The position numbers and the translations under genes are program-made. The notes below the pieces were generated by a model. That model was not told the origin of the DNA and did no database searches. It saw nothing but the letters and a program-made list of their open reading frames with translations. A DNA stretch of 64,000 nucleotides. Source: JACVRW01 sp963826165. GTDB lineage: Bacteria; Actinomycetota; Thermoleophilia; Solirubrobacterales; Thermoleophilaceae. Location: assembly GCA_963826165.1 (NCBI GenBank), contig CAWGWC010000007.1:372001-436000 (forward strand), written 5' to 3'. Of this stretch, positions 8,655-16,714 are shown piece by piece. Every line of letters starts with the position of its first letter. Position 1 is the first letter of the stretch.

Positions 8655-8670
8655 AGTCTAGCAAGGGGGT
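8655..8670 (-). promoter_or_regulatory. greA promoter with ACCCCCTTGC element abutting the -10
   Basis: TAGACT (minus strand 8660-8655) is preceded directly by ACCCCCTTGC (8670-8661). The same ten bases stand directly before the -10 of ftsH at 33827-33836. A start site near 8648 would give a leader of about 30 bases containing the hairpin above. Confidence 0.5.
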
Positions 8671-8694
8671 CTACGGCGACAAGAGGCGTCCGGT

Positions 8695-9684
8695 TCAGGC
8701 TGCCAGCGGGCTCTGGTGACCTGCCACCGCCCCCCACACCTCGCGTGCGCGGGCCGTGGTCGGGGGGGTGACGAGGGGCTCGCGCTGGCGCCGTGTCAGG
8801 CCGAGGCGCTCGGCGTACCAGGGGTAGAACTTGCGCAGGTAACGGCTCGCCCGATCGGCCCCCAGATGGTCCTCGGCGCAGCCGATGACCCACATCAGCT
8901 CCGCCGCCACCTCGGCTGCCGTGGGCTCGCCCGCGTAGGCGCCCGTGAGGCGCCCGAAGCGCCATGGGTCGCCCAGCGCCCCGCGGGCCAGCATCACCGC
9001 GGCCGCCCCGCTCTCGTCGAAGGCCCGTAGCGTGCGGTCGTCGCTCGACAGGCCTCCCGAGAGCATCACCGGCACCGGCAGCGACTCCACCAGCTCGCGG
9101 GCCAGCGCGTAGTCCGGCTCCCCCGCGTGCTGCTGGGAGGCGTGGCGAGGATGGAACGCGATGCCCGCCACGCCGGCCTCGTCGGCGAGCCGGCGGGCCA
9201 GGGTGACTCCCTCGCGGCCGCCTGGCACGAGGCCGGGACGCAGCTTTACCGTCACCGGAAGGCCGCTGCCCTCGTGCGCCGCCCGGGCGAGCGCCACCGC
9301 CCGGTCCTGGTCCTCGAGCAGCGCCGAGCCGGCCCCGGTCTTCATCACCTTCCGCACCGGGCAGCCCATGTTGAGATCGATCAGCTGAGCGCCCGCACCG
9401 GCCGCCATGGACGCCGCCTCGCGCATCACGCCCGGGTCGTGGCCGAAGAGCTGCATCGCCACCGGATGCTCATCGGGATGGATCCGCAGGAACTCCTTGA
9501 CGGTGCGCTCGTTGCCGTGGGCCAGCCCGAAGCTGGAGACCATCTCGGAGACGACGAGACCCGCCCCGAAGCGCTTGGCCTGGAGGCGTACGAACCAGTT
9601 GCCGATCCCGGCCAGCGGAGCGAGCACCACGCGGTTGGCGAGCGGAACGCCGCCGAGGGTCCAGGGGTCGGTGAGGGTGCGCAT
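8695..9684 (-). CDS. dus: tRNA-dihydrouridine synthase
   Basis: FMN enzyme that reduces uridines in the tRNA D-loop. It has 329 residues with a TIM-barrel start (LAPLAGIGNWFVRL) and the catalytic Cys in LNMGCPVRKVMKTGAGSALL. SGGLSS and the helical C-terminal RNA-binding domain are also visible. The ATG at 9684 is used because homologues begin near MRTLTDPW. The longer open frame upstream is not family-like. A TACCGT hexamer ends 11 bases upstream, inside the tail of the DUF559 gene. Confidence 0.92.
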   Translation of the reverse strand: MRTLTDPWTLGGVPLANRVVLAPLAGIGNWFVRLQAKRFGAGLVVSEMVSSFGLAHGNERTVKEFLRIHPDEHPVAMQLFGHDPGVMREAASMAAGAGAQLIDLNMGCPVRKVMKTGAGSALLEDQDRAVALARAAHEGSGLPVTVKLRPGLVPGGREGVTLARRLADEAGVAGIAFHPRHASQQHAGEPDYALARELVESLPVPVMLSGGLSSDDRTLRAFDESGAAAVMLARGALGDPWRFGRLTGAYAGEPTAAEVAAELMWVIGCAEDHLGADRASRYLRKFYPWYAERLGLTRRQREPLVTPPTTARAREVWGAVAGHQSPLAA

Positions 9685-9692
9685 GGCGAGCG

Positions 9693-10652
9693 TCAACGGT
9701 AGCTCAGCAGACGGGTCAGATCCGCCGTCAGCTTTCTCCGCTTGACGGTGAGCATCTGGTGGGTGACACGGACGGTTCGCCAGCCGGCGAGCAGCAGACA
9801 CCGGTCGCGCTCGCGGTCGGATTCGAACGCCTGCTCGGTGTGGTGGAAGCGGCGGCCGTCGAGCTCGATCACCAGGCCATGCTCCGGCCATAGGCAGTCA
9901 GGCTCGTAGAGGGTGCCGTCCACGTTGAGCGACTCGTTCACACGGGGGCGCGGCAGGCCGAGCTCGTCCAGCAACTCGATGAGCATCTCCTCGAGTTCGC
10001 TCTTGGTCACGCTGGCGCCTTTGCGTCGTCGCCGCAACGCCTGCCGCACCGCCGCCGAGCCGGCACGGTTCGGGTATCGGTCGAGGAGGTCGTCGAGCGA
10101 TAGGCGGTCCCGCAGCTGCTGAACGTCGGCCTCGTTGATCATTCGCTCGACCTGGCGCGTGGTGGCGGTCGCCGCTTGGTCGAGGATGGTGCGCGGGACG
10201 GTGGTGGTGGGGATCGCGTTGTGCGTGGTGACTTCGTCGCACGGCAACGGCGAGCAATGAGGGAGCAGGCCCTGTCGGGGGCGGCGTCTTTGAGCGGTTG
10301 TGATGTGGATGGGCGCGGTCTGACCAGGCCGCAGGCCCCACAGCTCCGCGGCGGAGCGGTGGCTCAGGACGGCACCGGGACCGCCGGCGAGGACGGCTGC
10401 CCACCAGCGGCCCTCCTTCGAGACGGCCGCGTGGCCGACCGCGTAGACGCCCCAGTGGTAGGGGACCAGAAGCCGGCGCTTGATTCGATGGTCGATGGCA
10501 CCCTTGCCGAGGCCGAGCGCACGCAGCTGATGCCGGTCGACCATCCCCTCCTGGCGCTCGGCAAGCGCCCCGATCGCCTTGTCGAAATCAACCGTGTGAC
10601 ATCCACCATGTATTTCATGGTCGATGTCACATCGTCGGGCCACAACTCCCAT
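9693..10652 (-). CDS. AbiEi-like / DUF559 protein (Vsr-like nuclease fold)
   Basis: About 319 residues. The N-terminal part (LAERQEGMVDRHQLRALG, then GVYAVGH) resembles the AbiEi antitoxin-type winged helix. The C-terminal DUF559 domain has the PD-(D/E)XK-like pattern E...PDCLWPEHGLVIELDGRRFH followed by FESDRERD and AGWRTVRV. Such solitary genes are common in actinobacteria and their function is unknown. No AbiEii-type toxin partner is adjacent. The start is uncertain: the ATG at 10652 is the nearest one that keeps the whole conserved domain, but then a 37-bp inverted repeat at 10595-10631 falls inside the coding region. The gene lies between coaX and dus. Confidence 0.7.
   Translation of the reverse strand: MGVVARRCDIDHEIHGGCHTVDFDKAIGALAERQEGMVDRHQLRALGLGKGAIDHRIKRRLLVPYHWGVYAVGHAAVSKEGRWWAAVLAGGPGAVLSHRSAAELWGLRPGQTAPIHITTAQRRRPRQGLLPHCSPLPCDEVTTHNAIPTTTVPRTILDQAATATTRQVERMINEADVQQLRDRLSLDDLLDRYPNRAGSAAVRQALRRRRKGASVTKSELEEMLIELLDELGLPRPRVNESLNVDGTLYEPDCLWPEHGLVIELDGRRFHHTEQAFESDRERDRCLLLAGWRTVRVTHQMLTVKRRKLTADLTRLLSYR
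10595..10631. repeat. 16-bp inverted repeat with 5-base spacer at the 5' end of the DUF559 gene
   Basis: TGTGACATCCACCATG (10595-10610) is mirrored at 10616-10631 with one mismatch, around TATTT. It sits just before the first conserved codons of the AbiEi-like domain. AbiEi antitoxins are known to bind inverted repeats in their own promoter, so an operator is possible. Confidence 0.6.
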
Positions 10653-10696
10653 CGTGGCCCAGGGCTCGTTACGCCGCAGCACCTGGGCGTGACGAC

Positions 10697-11464
10697 TCAG
10701 CTCCGGTTTCGCTCCCAGATCAGCTTCAGGCCGCGCAGGGTCAGCAGGTCGTCGACCTCGTCGACCTGATCGCAGAAGGGCGTGATCGCCGCGGCGTAGC
10801 CGCCGGTGGCGATCGTCGTGGCCTCCTCGCCGAGCTCCTCGCGCAGGCGGCCCAGGATTCCGTCGACCTGGCCGGCGTAGCCGTAGACGACGCCGGACTG
10901 GATCGCCTCCTCGGTGCCCTTCCCGATCGCGTGCTTGGGGCGCTCGATCTCCACGCGCGGCAGCCGGGCGGCCCGGGCCGCGAGCGCCTCCAGGGAGATC
11001 TCGATCCCGGGCGAGATGACGCCGCCCAGGTACTCGCCGGCCGACGAGACCACGTCGTAGTTGATCGCCGTGCCGAAGTCCACGGCGATGCACGCTCCAC
11101 CCACGTGCTCGTACGCCGCGATCGCGTTGGTCAGGCGGTCCGCGCCGAGCTCCTGCGGGCGGTCGATGCGGATCGGCATCCCCGTCTTCATCGACGAGCC
11201 CACCAGGGCCCCCTGACCCGAGAAGTAGCGGGCGATCATCTGGTCGTACTCGTGAGCGAGCGTCGGCACCACCGACGAGACGATCACCCCCTCGGCGTCC
11301 GCCAGCCGCAGATCCCGAAGCCCCAGCAGGCCGGCCACCACGGTGGCCAGCTCGTCGGCTGTGGCGAAGCGGACCGTGGCGAAGCGCCAGTGCTCCATGA
11401 GCTCGTCCTCGCGGAACATGCCCACGTGGGTCTGGGTGTTGCCAACGTCGATGGCGAGCAGCAC
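10697..11464 (-). CDS. coaX: Type III pantothenate kinase
   Basis: First step of coenzyme A synthesis: phosphorylates pantothenate. The 255 residues belong to the ASKHA fold, with the N-terminal DVGNTQTHVG phosphate loop, ELGADRLTNAIAAY, and VDFGTAINYDVV (second Asp loop). The common DFGTATT is here DFGTAIN. GGVISPG and ATGGYA complete the motifs. The GTG at 11464 lies 10 bases after the VOC gene stop, at the end of the fatty acid operon. GATAAT ends 9 bases before the GTG and may give separate expression. CoA supply fits with ACP and acyl-CoA metabolism upstream. Confidence 0.94.
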   Translation of the reverse strand: MLLAIDVGNTQTHVGMFREDELMEHWRFATVRFATADELATVVAGLLGLRDLRLADAEGVIVSSVVPTLAHEYDQMIARYFSGQGALVGSSMKTGMPIRIDRPQELGADRLTNAIAAYEHVGGACIAVDFGTAINYDVVSSAGEYLGGVISPGIEISLEALAARAARLPRVEIERPKHAIGKGTEEAIQSGVVYGYAGQVDGILGRLREELGEEATTIATGGYAAAITPFCDQVDEVDDLLTLRGLKLIWERNRS

Positions 11465-11474
11465 GGCCCGGCGA

Positions 11475-11843
11475 TTATCGCCCGAGCGGTGAGCCGATGC
11501 GCACGAGGTTGCCGTCGGCGTCCACGAGCGCGAACTCCCGAAGGCCGTAGTCGGCGTCCTTCGGCGACCCGTGCAGACGCGGGATTCCCTCCGACGGCAG
11601 GCCGACGTCAGAGAACTCGGCGAACAGTGCGTCCGCGTCTTCCACGTACAGGTAACAGCCCGAATCGGACCGCCACGGATCCAAAGAGGCAGAGAAGAAG
11701 AAGTGCAGCGAGACGCCCTCGCGACCTACGATCAGGTACTCACCCGGCCAGAGCCCGATTTCCTCAAAGCCCAGTCGTTCCCAGAACGACCGCGTGGCCT
11801 CGAGGTCACGCGAGGCCAAGATCGGCGAAGCCGACCAGCTCAC
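11475..11843 (-). CDS. VOC (glyoxalase/bleomycin resistance-like) family protein
   Basis: The 122 residues contain two beta-alpha-beta-beta-beta units typical of the vicinal oxygen chelate fold: ASRDLEATRSFWERLGF at the start and FALVDADGNLVRIG at the end. These proteins bind a metal or sequester drugs, or act as dioxygenases or isomerases; the substrate cannot be told from sequence. The GTG start overlaps the fabI stop (GTGA), so it is translated with the fatty acid operon. Confidence 0.8.
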   Translation of the reverse strand: MSWSASPILASRDLEATRSFWERLGFEEIGLWPGEYLIVGREGVSLHFFFSASLDPWRSDSGCYLYVEDADALFAEFSDVGLPSEGIPRLHGSPKDADYGLREFALVDADGNLVRIGSPLGR

Positions 11844-12613
11844 GAGGTCAGGGGCGCGCCCATCGCGTGGAAGCCGCCGTCCACGTGCAGGATCTCGCCG
11901 GATACGGCGCGCGACAGGTCGGACAACAGAAAGAGCACGGCGTCGGCGACAGCGGAAGGGTCACCCGTGTCCCACCCCATGGGTGCCTGCTTTTCCCACA
12001 ATGAAGCCAGCTGATCGAAGCCCGGAATCCCCCCGGCGGCCGGGGTGTCCACCGGTCCCGCGGAGACCAGGTTGACCCGGATCCCATCCGCGCCCAGGTC
12101 GCGCGCGAGATAGCGCGAGACCGACTCGAGGGCCGCCTTGGCCACGCCCATCCAGTCGTACACCGGCCAGGCCACGGTGGCGTCGAAGTCCATTCCCACG
12201 AGCGAGCCGCCGCCGTCCATCAGGGGCGCGACGGTCTCGGCCAGTGCCTTGAACGAGTAGGCGCTCGTGCGGAAGGCCACCTCGGCGGATTCCGGGGGCG
12301 CGCTCATGAAGTTGCCGCCCAGGGCGTCGCCCGGGGCGAACGCGATGGCGTGCAGCGCACCGTCGAGCCCTCCCCAGCGTGACTTGAGCTCGTCCCCCAG
12401 CGCTTCGAAGTCCTCGGGGTTGTTCACGTCCAGCTCGAGCACATCGGGAGGATCGGGGAGCCGCGCGGCCGAGCGCTCGGTCATCCGCCTCGTGCGCCCG
12501 AAGCCGGTGAGCACGATCTCGGCCCCGGCCTCCTGGGCGCGCTCGGCCACGGCATAGGCGATGCTGCCCTTGGTGAGCACCCCCGTGATCAGGAGGCGCT
12601 TGCCGTCGAGCAT
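11840..12613 (-). CDS. fabI: Enoyl-[acyl-carrier-protein] reductase, InhA/FabI type
   Basis: NADH-dependent last step of each fatty acid elongation cycle. It has 257 residues and an SDR fold with the FabI-type nucleotide motif ITGVLTKGSIAYAVA. The catalytic Tyr and Lys are in YDWMGVAKAALESVSRY. AGPVDTPAAGGIPGF forms the substrate loop. Its start ATG shares one base with the maoC stop (TGATG). The presence of FabI means that enoyl reduction is encoded in the operon itself. Confidence 0.95.
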   Translation of the reverse strand: MLDGKRLLITGVLTKGSIAYAVAERAQEAGAEIVLTGFGRTRRMTERSAARLPDPPDVLELDVNNPEDFEALGDELKSRWGGLDGALHAIAFAPGDALGGNFMSAPPESAEVAFRTSAYSFKALAETVAPLMDGGGSLVGMDFDATVAWPVYDWMGVAKAALESVSRYLARDLGADGIRVNLVSAGPVDTPAAGGIPGFDQLASLWEKQAPMGWDTGDPSAVADAVLFLLSDLSRAVSGEILHVDGGFHAMGAPLTS

Positions 12614-13101
12614 CAGATCAGGACGGGCTGGGTGTCCGCCGGCCGCTCTTCCACGAGCGGCATGGTGTCACGTCGCCAGACGAGCTCGATGGTCGCCCGC
12701 GCGACGAGCTTCGAACGCTGGTTGACGATGCGCCAGCGGGTCTCCACCAGACCGTGGCCCTCGTCGAGCCCGGTCGTGCCCGTGATCTCGCCCTCCACGT
12801 GCAGCGTGTCGCCGATCTTCACCGGCTGCTTGAACACCGCGTCGCCCACGCGCCGCAGCGCGACGATGCGGTCGGGATCGAAGGGCATCAGGCCCGAGGC
12901 GTAGGAGAGCACCAGCAGGCCGTGGGCGATGCGCTCGCCGAAGCGGCTGCCGGCCGCCCACTCGGCGTCGGTGTGCTGAGGATGGGTGTCCCCCGTGAGC
13001 GTGGCGAAGGCCGTGATGTCGGCCTCGCCGATCGTGCGCCCACGGGTCACGTAGTGCTCGCCCACGGTGAGCGCGTCGAAGTCCTTCTCGAAGGTGGTCA
13101 T
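12613..13101 (-). CDS. MaoC-like hot-dog dehydratase
   Basis: The 162 residues form a single hot-dog domain with the hydratase-type motif around ITAFATLTGDTHPQHTD and the His-containing ERIAHGLLVLS helix. No FabZ or FabA is seen in this operon, so this protein probably provides the (3R)-hydroxyacyl-ACP dehydratase step, comparable to mycobacterial HadAB, or acts on acyl-CoA. That role is inference from context. The ATG at 13101 overlaps the stop of the esterase gene (ATGA). Confidence 0.85.
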   Translation of the reverse strand: MTTFEKDFDALTVGEHYVTRGRTIGEADITAFATLTGDTHPQHTDAEWAAGSRFGERIAHGLLVLSYASGLMPFDPDRIVALRRVGDAVFKQPVKIGDTLHVEGEITGTTGLDEGHGLVETRWRIVNQRSKLVARATIELVWRRDTMPLVEERPADTQPVLI

Positions 13102-13727
13102 GGGGAGGCGGCCCCCTTGGCGGGCCGGGAACTGCGGCGCCATGGGCGCCCACCCATCCGCTCGCGCAGCGCGCGCATGAACTCGCGGGCCGCTTGCATA
13201 TGCCCTTCCTCCGAGGGGTGGAAGCCGTCCTCGGCGAAGGTGGAGCGCTCGTGCGCGGCGGGATGATCGAAGCCCTCGAGCAGGACCACGCCGTGGCTCA
13301 GCGCCACCTTGCGGGCGGCCGCGTTGAAGACCTCCATCCCCTTCTCCACGCGCGCTCGCGAGCGCGGGCGCAGGTCGAGGAAGCGTGAGATGTCGGGGTA
13401 GGTGGCCGACATGATCTCCGCGTCCGGCGCCTCGCGGCGCAGGCGGCGGAACATGCGCGCGAGCCGGTGGGCGTACTCGCCCGCGTCGGGGCGGGTGGAC
13501 TCGAGCACGTCGTTGGCCCCACACACGAGCGTGATCAGGTCGGGCTCCAGCTCGATGGCCCGGGTCAGCTGCTCGCGCTCGACGTCGGCGCTCGTGGCTC
13601 CGACCACCGCGAGGTTCTCGTAGCGCACGTTCGGTCCCAGCTCGCGGGCGAGCACGTCCGGCCAACGAGGTTCGTCCGGATCGAGTCCGGCCGAGAAGCT
13701 GTCGCCCAAGGCGACGTAGACGGTCAC
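13098..13727 (-). CDS. SGNH/GDSL family lipase or acyl thioesterase
   Basis: The 209 residues carry the family blocks in order: GDSFSAGL (nucleophile Ser, about residue 10), the block II Gly region, CGANDV (Asn), and DGFHPSEEGH (catalytic Asp and His). There is no signal peptide, so it acts in the cytoplasm. Its overlap with accD and maoC suggests a TesA-like thioesterase acting on the acyl products. The exact substrate is unknown. Its GTG start overlaps the accD stop. Confidence 0.88.
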   Translation of the reverse strand: MTVYVALGDSFSAGLDPDEPRWPDVLARELGPNVRYENLAVVGATSADVEREQLTRAIELEPDLITLVCGANDVLESTRPDAGEYAHRLARMFRRLRREAPDAEIMSATYPDISRFLDLRPRSRARVEKGMEVFNAAARKVALSHGVVLLEGFDHPAAHERSTFAEDGFHPSEEGHMQAAREFMRALRERMGGRPWRRSSRPAKGAASP

Positions 13728-15226
13728 AGCGGGATGTTCCCTCCGGCGTTGCCGTACTCGCGGCCGTGGGACAGCGCGGCCAGCGCGCCGGCCAGGCGGC
13801 GACGCGTGTCGGCCGGCTCGATCAGCTCGTCGATGTGCCCGCCGCTCGCGGCCACCGCGGCCGTCACATGACCGTCCGCATAGTCGGCGGCCAACCGGTC
13901 ACGCTCGGCCTCGGGATCGTCGGCGGCCGCGATGTCGCGCTTGTTGACGATGGTCACGGCCTGCTTGGGTCCCATGATTCCGATCTCCGCGTCGGGCCAG
14001 GCGAGCGCCAGGTCGGCGCCGAGGTCCTTGGAGTTCATTGTGATGAACGCGCCGCCGTATGCCTTTCGGAGCACGACGGTGACCTTCGGCACCACCGCCT
14101 CGGCGAAAGCGTGCAGCAACTTGGCCCCCTGGCGGATTACGCCGAGACCCTCCTGCTTGGTCCCGGGCAGATAGCCCGGCGTGTCCACCAGCACCACGAG
14201 CGGCAGCCCGTACGAGTTGCAGATGCGCACGAACTTCGCGCCCTTCTGGGATGCGTCGGCATCGATCACGCCGCCCAGGTACCAGGGCTGATTGGCGATC
14301 ACACCCACCGGGCGGCCGTCGATCCGGCAGAAGCCGGTCACGATGTTGCGCGCCCAGCGCTCTGACATCTCGAGCATCGCGCCGTCGTCGACCACCGAGC
14401 GAATCACGTCGCGCACGTCGTAGACCGAGCGCTGAGACTCGGGCACGAAGGTCGACGGATCCACCGACGGCACCATGGCCGGGCCGCCGTGGGGCAGGTC
14501 GTCGCCCGCGCTCTGAGGCAGATGGCCGAGCAGGTCGCGCGCCAGGCGCGTGGCGTCGAGGTCGTCGCCGGCCACGAACTGGCAAACGCCGTTCTTCGAG
14601 TGCACGCGCGGACCGCCAAGTTCGGTGGCGTCCACTTCCTCGCCCATGACCTCCTTCACGACGCCCGGGCCGGTGAGGAACATCGCCGACTGCTCGGTCA
14701 TGATCACGAAATCGGTGAGAGCGGGCGAGTACGCGCCGCCGCCCGCCGAGACGCCGGTGATGATCGAGATCTGCGGCACCTTGCCGGACAGCCGCACGCT
14801 CTCGCGGAAGATCCGTCCGTAGCCGCCCAGAGCGGCGATGCCGTCGTCCATCCGGGCCCCGCCCGAAGCCACGAAGCCGATCACAGGAGCACCGGCGCGC
14901 CCGGCCAGCTGCATCACGCGCACGATCGTGTCCGCGTGGGCCGCGCCGAGCGAGCCTCCCGCGAAGGTCTGATCCTGGGCGTAGCAGTACACGGGACGGC
15001 CGGCCACGGTCCCGGCGGCGCCCACGACCCCGTCACCCGGGCGCATCCGCTTGGACTCGCGCTGCGGGAGCACGGTCGAGCGGATCACGTGCAGGGAGCC
15101 GGGGTCACAGAGCGCCTCCAGGCGCTCGTACGCGGTGAGGGTGCGTGGCTCTTCGACACCGGCGGCGGCCTGACCGCGACGGTTGCGCGAGCGACGATCC
15201 ATCGTCCTCTCAGCAAGTGCGCTCAT
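13724..15226 (-). CDS. Acyl-CoA carboxylase beta (carboxyltransferase) subunit, AccD-like
   Basis: Transfers CO2 from carboxybiotin to acetyl-CoA or propionyl-CoA to form the malonyl-type extender. Its 500 residues show two crotonase-fold halves. Oxyanion-hole glycines lie in GFVASGGARMDDG and in ITGVSAGGGAYSPAL, with KAYGGAFITMNSK in the C-half. No zinc finger is present, as in actinobacterial AccD/PccB. No biotin carboxylase gene lies in the window, so the alpha subunit must be encoded elsewhere. The ATG at 15226 overlaps the fabF stop (ATGA). Confidence 0.93.
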   Translation of the reverse strand: MSALAERTMDRRSRNRRGQAAAGVEEPRTLTAYERLEALCDPGSLHVIRSTVLPQRESKRMRPGDGVVGAAGTVAGRPVYCYAQDQTFAGGSLGAAHADTIVRVMQLAGRAGAPVIGFVASGGARMDDGIAALGGYGRIFRESVRLSGKVPQISIITGVSAGGGAYSPALTDFVIMTEQSAMFLTGPGVVKEVMGEEVDATELGGPRVHSKNGVCQFVAGDDLDATRLARDLLGHLPQSAGDDLPHGGPAMVPSVDPSTFVPESQRSVYDVRDVIRSVVDDGAMLEMSERWARNIVTGFCRIDGRPVGVIANQPWYLGGVIDADASQKGAKFVRICNSYGLPLVVLVDTPGYLPGTKQEGLGVIRQGAKLLHAFAEAVVPKVTVVLRKAYGGAFITMNSKDLGADLALAWPDAEIGIMGPKQAVTIVNKRDIAAADDPEAERDRLAADYADGHVTAAVAASGGHIDELIEPADTRRRLAGALAALSHGREYGNAGGNIPL

Positions 15227-16425
15227 GAAGCCTCCAGGCACAGCACGGCGTTGTGGCCCCCGAATCCGAATGCGTTCGAGATACCGATTGCGCGCACCTC
15301 TCCGTTCTGGAGCGGGCGCGCCTCGTTGGGCACGTAGTCGAGATCGAGACCCTCGTCAGGCTCTTCGTAGTTCAGGGTCGGAGGAGCGATCCGGTCGCGC
15401 AGGGCCAGCAGCGTGGCGATGGCCTCCACCGCGCCCGCGGCTCCCAGCAGATGCCCGATGGCCGACTTGGTCGAGCTCACCGGCAGGCCGGCGGCGATGT
15501 CCTCGCCGAGTGCGGCCTTGATCGCGTTGGTCTCCGAGCGGTCGTTGAGCGGCGTCGAGGTGCCGTGGGCGTTGACGTACACCAAATCCCCGGCCTCGAT
15601 GCCCGCGTCCTTCAGCGCCAGCTCGATCGCCTTGGCCGCGCCGCGGCCGGTCGGGTCGGGAGCGGTCAGGTGGTGCGCGTCCGAGGTGGAGGCGTATCCG
15701 CGCAGGTAGCCGAGGATGCGCGCACCGCGCTCCTTGGCGGCCTCCTCCTCCTCGAGCACGAGCACGCCGGCGCCCTCGCCCATCACGAAGCCGTCGCGGC
15801 GGCGGTCGAACGGACGAGACACGCCCGAGTCCGACAGCGCGTCCATACGGCCGAATGCGGCGGTGGCCAGCGGCGTGATCGCCGCCTCGCTCCCGCCCGT
15901 CACCACGCGGTCAGCGTCGCCGTAGCGAATCAGCCGCTCGGACATGCCGATGGCGTGCGCGCCGGCCGCGCAGGCCGAAACTGTGCCGAAGGACTGACCG
16001 CGCAGGTTGTGCTTCATGGCCACGACACCCGAGGCGGCGTTGGCCATCAGCAGCGGGATGGACAGCGGCGAGATCTTGTCGGCGCCCTGATCGCGCAGCA
16101 CCACGTGCTGGCTCTCGAGCGTGCCGATCCCACCGATCCCGGTTCCGATCACGCATGCACTGCGGTCGGGGTCGCCGGGCGGCCCGTCCTCCCAGCCCGC
16201 GTCCTCGAGCGCCTCCTTGGCGGCGGCGAGCGCGAACTGGGTGAAGCGGTCCGAGCGGCGCACCTCTTTCACCGAGAGGTGCTCCTTGGGCTCGAACTCC
16301 GAGGCGCGGCCGAAGCCGTCCTCGATCCCGGACACCCCGGCGCTCCAGCGCTCGTGCAGGGTGCGGGCGCCGACGCCCAGGGGCGTGACCGCGCCTACTC
16401 CGGTTATGACGACGGTCCGCGTCAT
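15223..16425 (-). CDS. fabF: 3-oxoacyl-[ACP] synthase II
   Basis: Condenses malonyl-ACP with growing acyl-ACP. The 400 residues have the thiolase fold with catalytic Cys in VSACAAGAHAIG, His in VNAHGTSTPLND, and His in KSAIGHLLGAAGAVEA. It ends with the family-typical SNAFGFGGHNAVLCL. The start ATG overlaps the acpP stop (ATGA), so it is translationally coupled to acpP. Confidence 0.96.
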   Translation of the reverse strand: MTRTVVITGVGAVTPLGVGARTLHERWSAGVSGIEDGFGRASEFEPKEHLSVKEVRRSDRFTQFALAAAKEALEDAGWEDGPPGDPDRSACVIGTGIGGIGTLESQHVVLRDQGADKISPLSIPLLMANAASGVVAMKHNLRGQSFGTVSACAAGAHAIGMSERLIRYGDADRVVTGGSEAAITPLATAAFGRMDALSDSGVSRPFDRRRDGFVMGEGAGVLVLEEEEAAKERGARILGYLRGYASTSDAHHLTAPDPTGRGAAKAIELALKDAGIEAGDLVYVNAHGTSTPLNDRSETNAIKAALGEDIAAGLPVSSTKSAIGHLLGAAGAVEAIATLLALRDRIAPPTLNYEEPDEGLDLDYVPNEARPLQNGEVRAIGISNAFGFGGHNAVLCLEAS

Positions 16426-16670
16426 CCGAGCTTCGACATCACCAGATCGACGGCCTGACGGACGGTCGTAACGCCTTCCATGTCCTCGCCCTTGAGCTGC
16501 ACGCCATAGTCGTCCTCGACGATCTGGGCGAGCTCGACGAGGTCGAGGGAATCCACGTCCAGGGCCTCGAACTCGGCGTCGGGGCCGATCTGGTCCGGCT
16601 CGGCGCCGAACTCTTCGAGAGCCTTGAACACTCGGCTCTCGATCTCCTCACGTGTTGCGGTGGCTGCCAT
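16422..16670 (-). CDS. acpP: Acyl carrier protein
   Basis: Carries acyl chains on 4'-phosphopantetheine. The 82-residue acidic four-helix protein has the modification site in DVDSLDLVEL (Ser about residue 40). It has a good AAGGAG Shine-Dalgarno and a 33-base gap after fabG, the largest gap inside the operon, with a palindrome at the junction. ACP is usually needed in excess over the enzymes, so extra control here would make sense. Confidence 0.96.
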   Translation of the reverse strand: MAATATREEIESRVFKALEEFGAEPDQIGPDAEFEALDVDSLDLVELAQIVEDDYGVQLKGEDMEGVTTVRQAVDLVMSKLG

Positions 16671-16696
16671 TGGTCTCCTTGGTCGTTCGCTTTCCG

Positions 16697-16714
16697 TGAC
16701 CGCCTAGGCGGTCA
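16697..16714. promoter_or_regulatory. Perfect 18-bp palindrome at the fabG-acpP junction
   Basis: TGACCGCCTAGGCGGTCA is fully self-complementary and includes the fabG stop codon (TAG, 16706-16704). In RNA it gives a 7-bp stem with a CUAG loop 27 bases before the acpP start. No T-run follows, so an mRNA stability or processing element, or a protein operator, is more likely than a terminator. Confidence 0.5.

Noticed and set aside
9693..10652. Complete AbiE toxin-antitoxin system
   Set aside because: Only an AbiEi-like domain fused to DUF559 is present; no AbiEii nucleotidyltransferase gene lies beside either copy.
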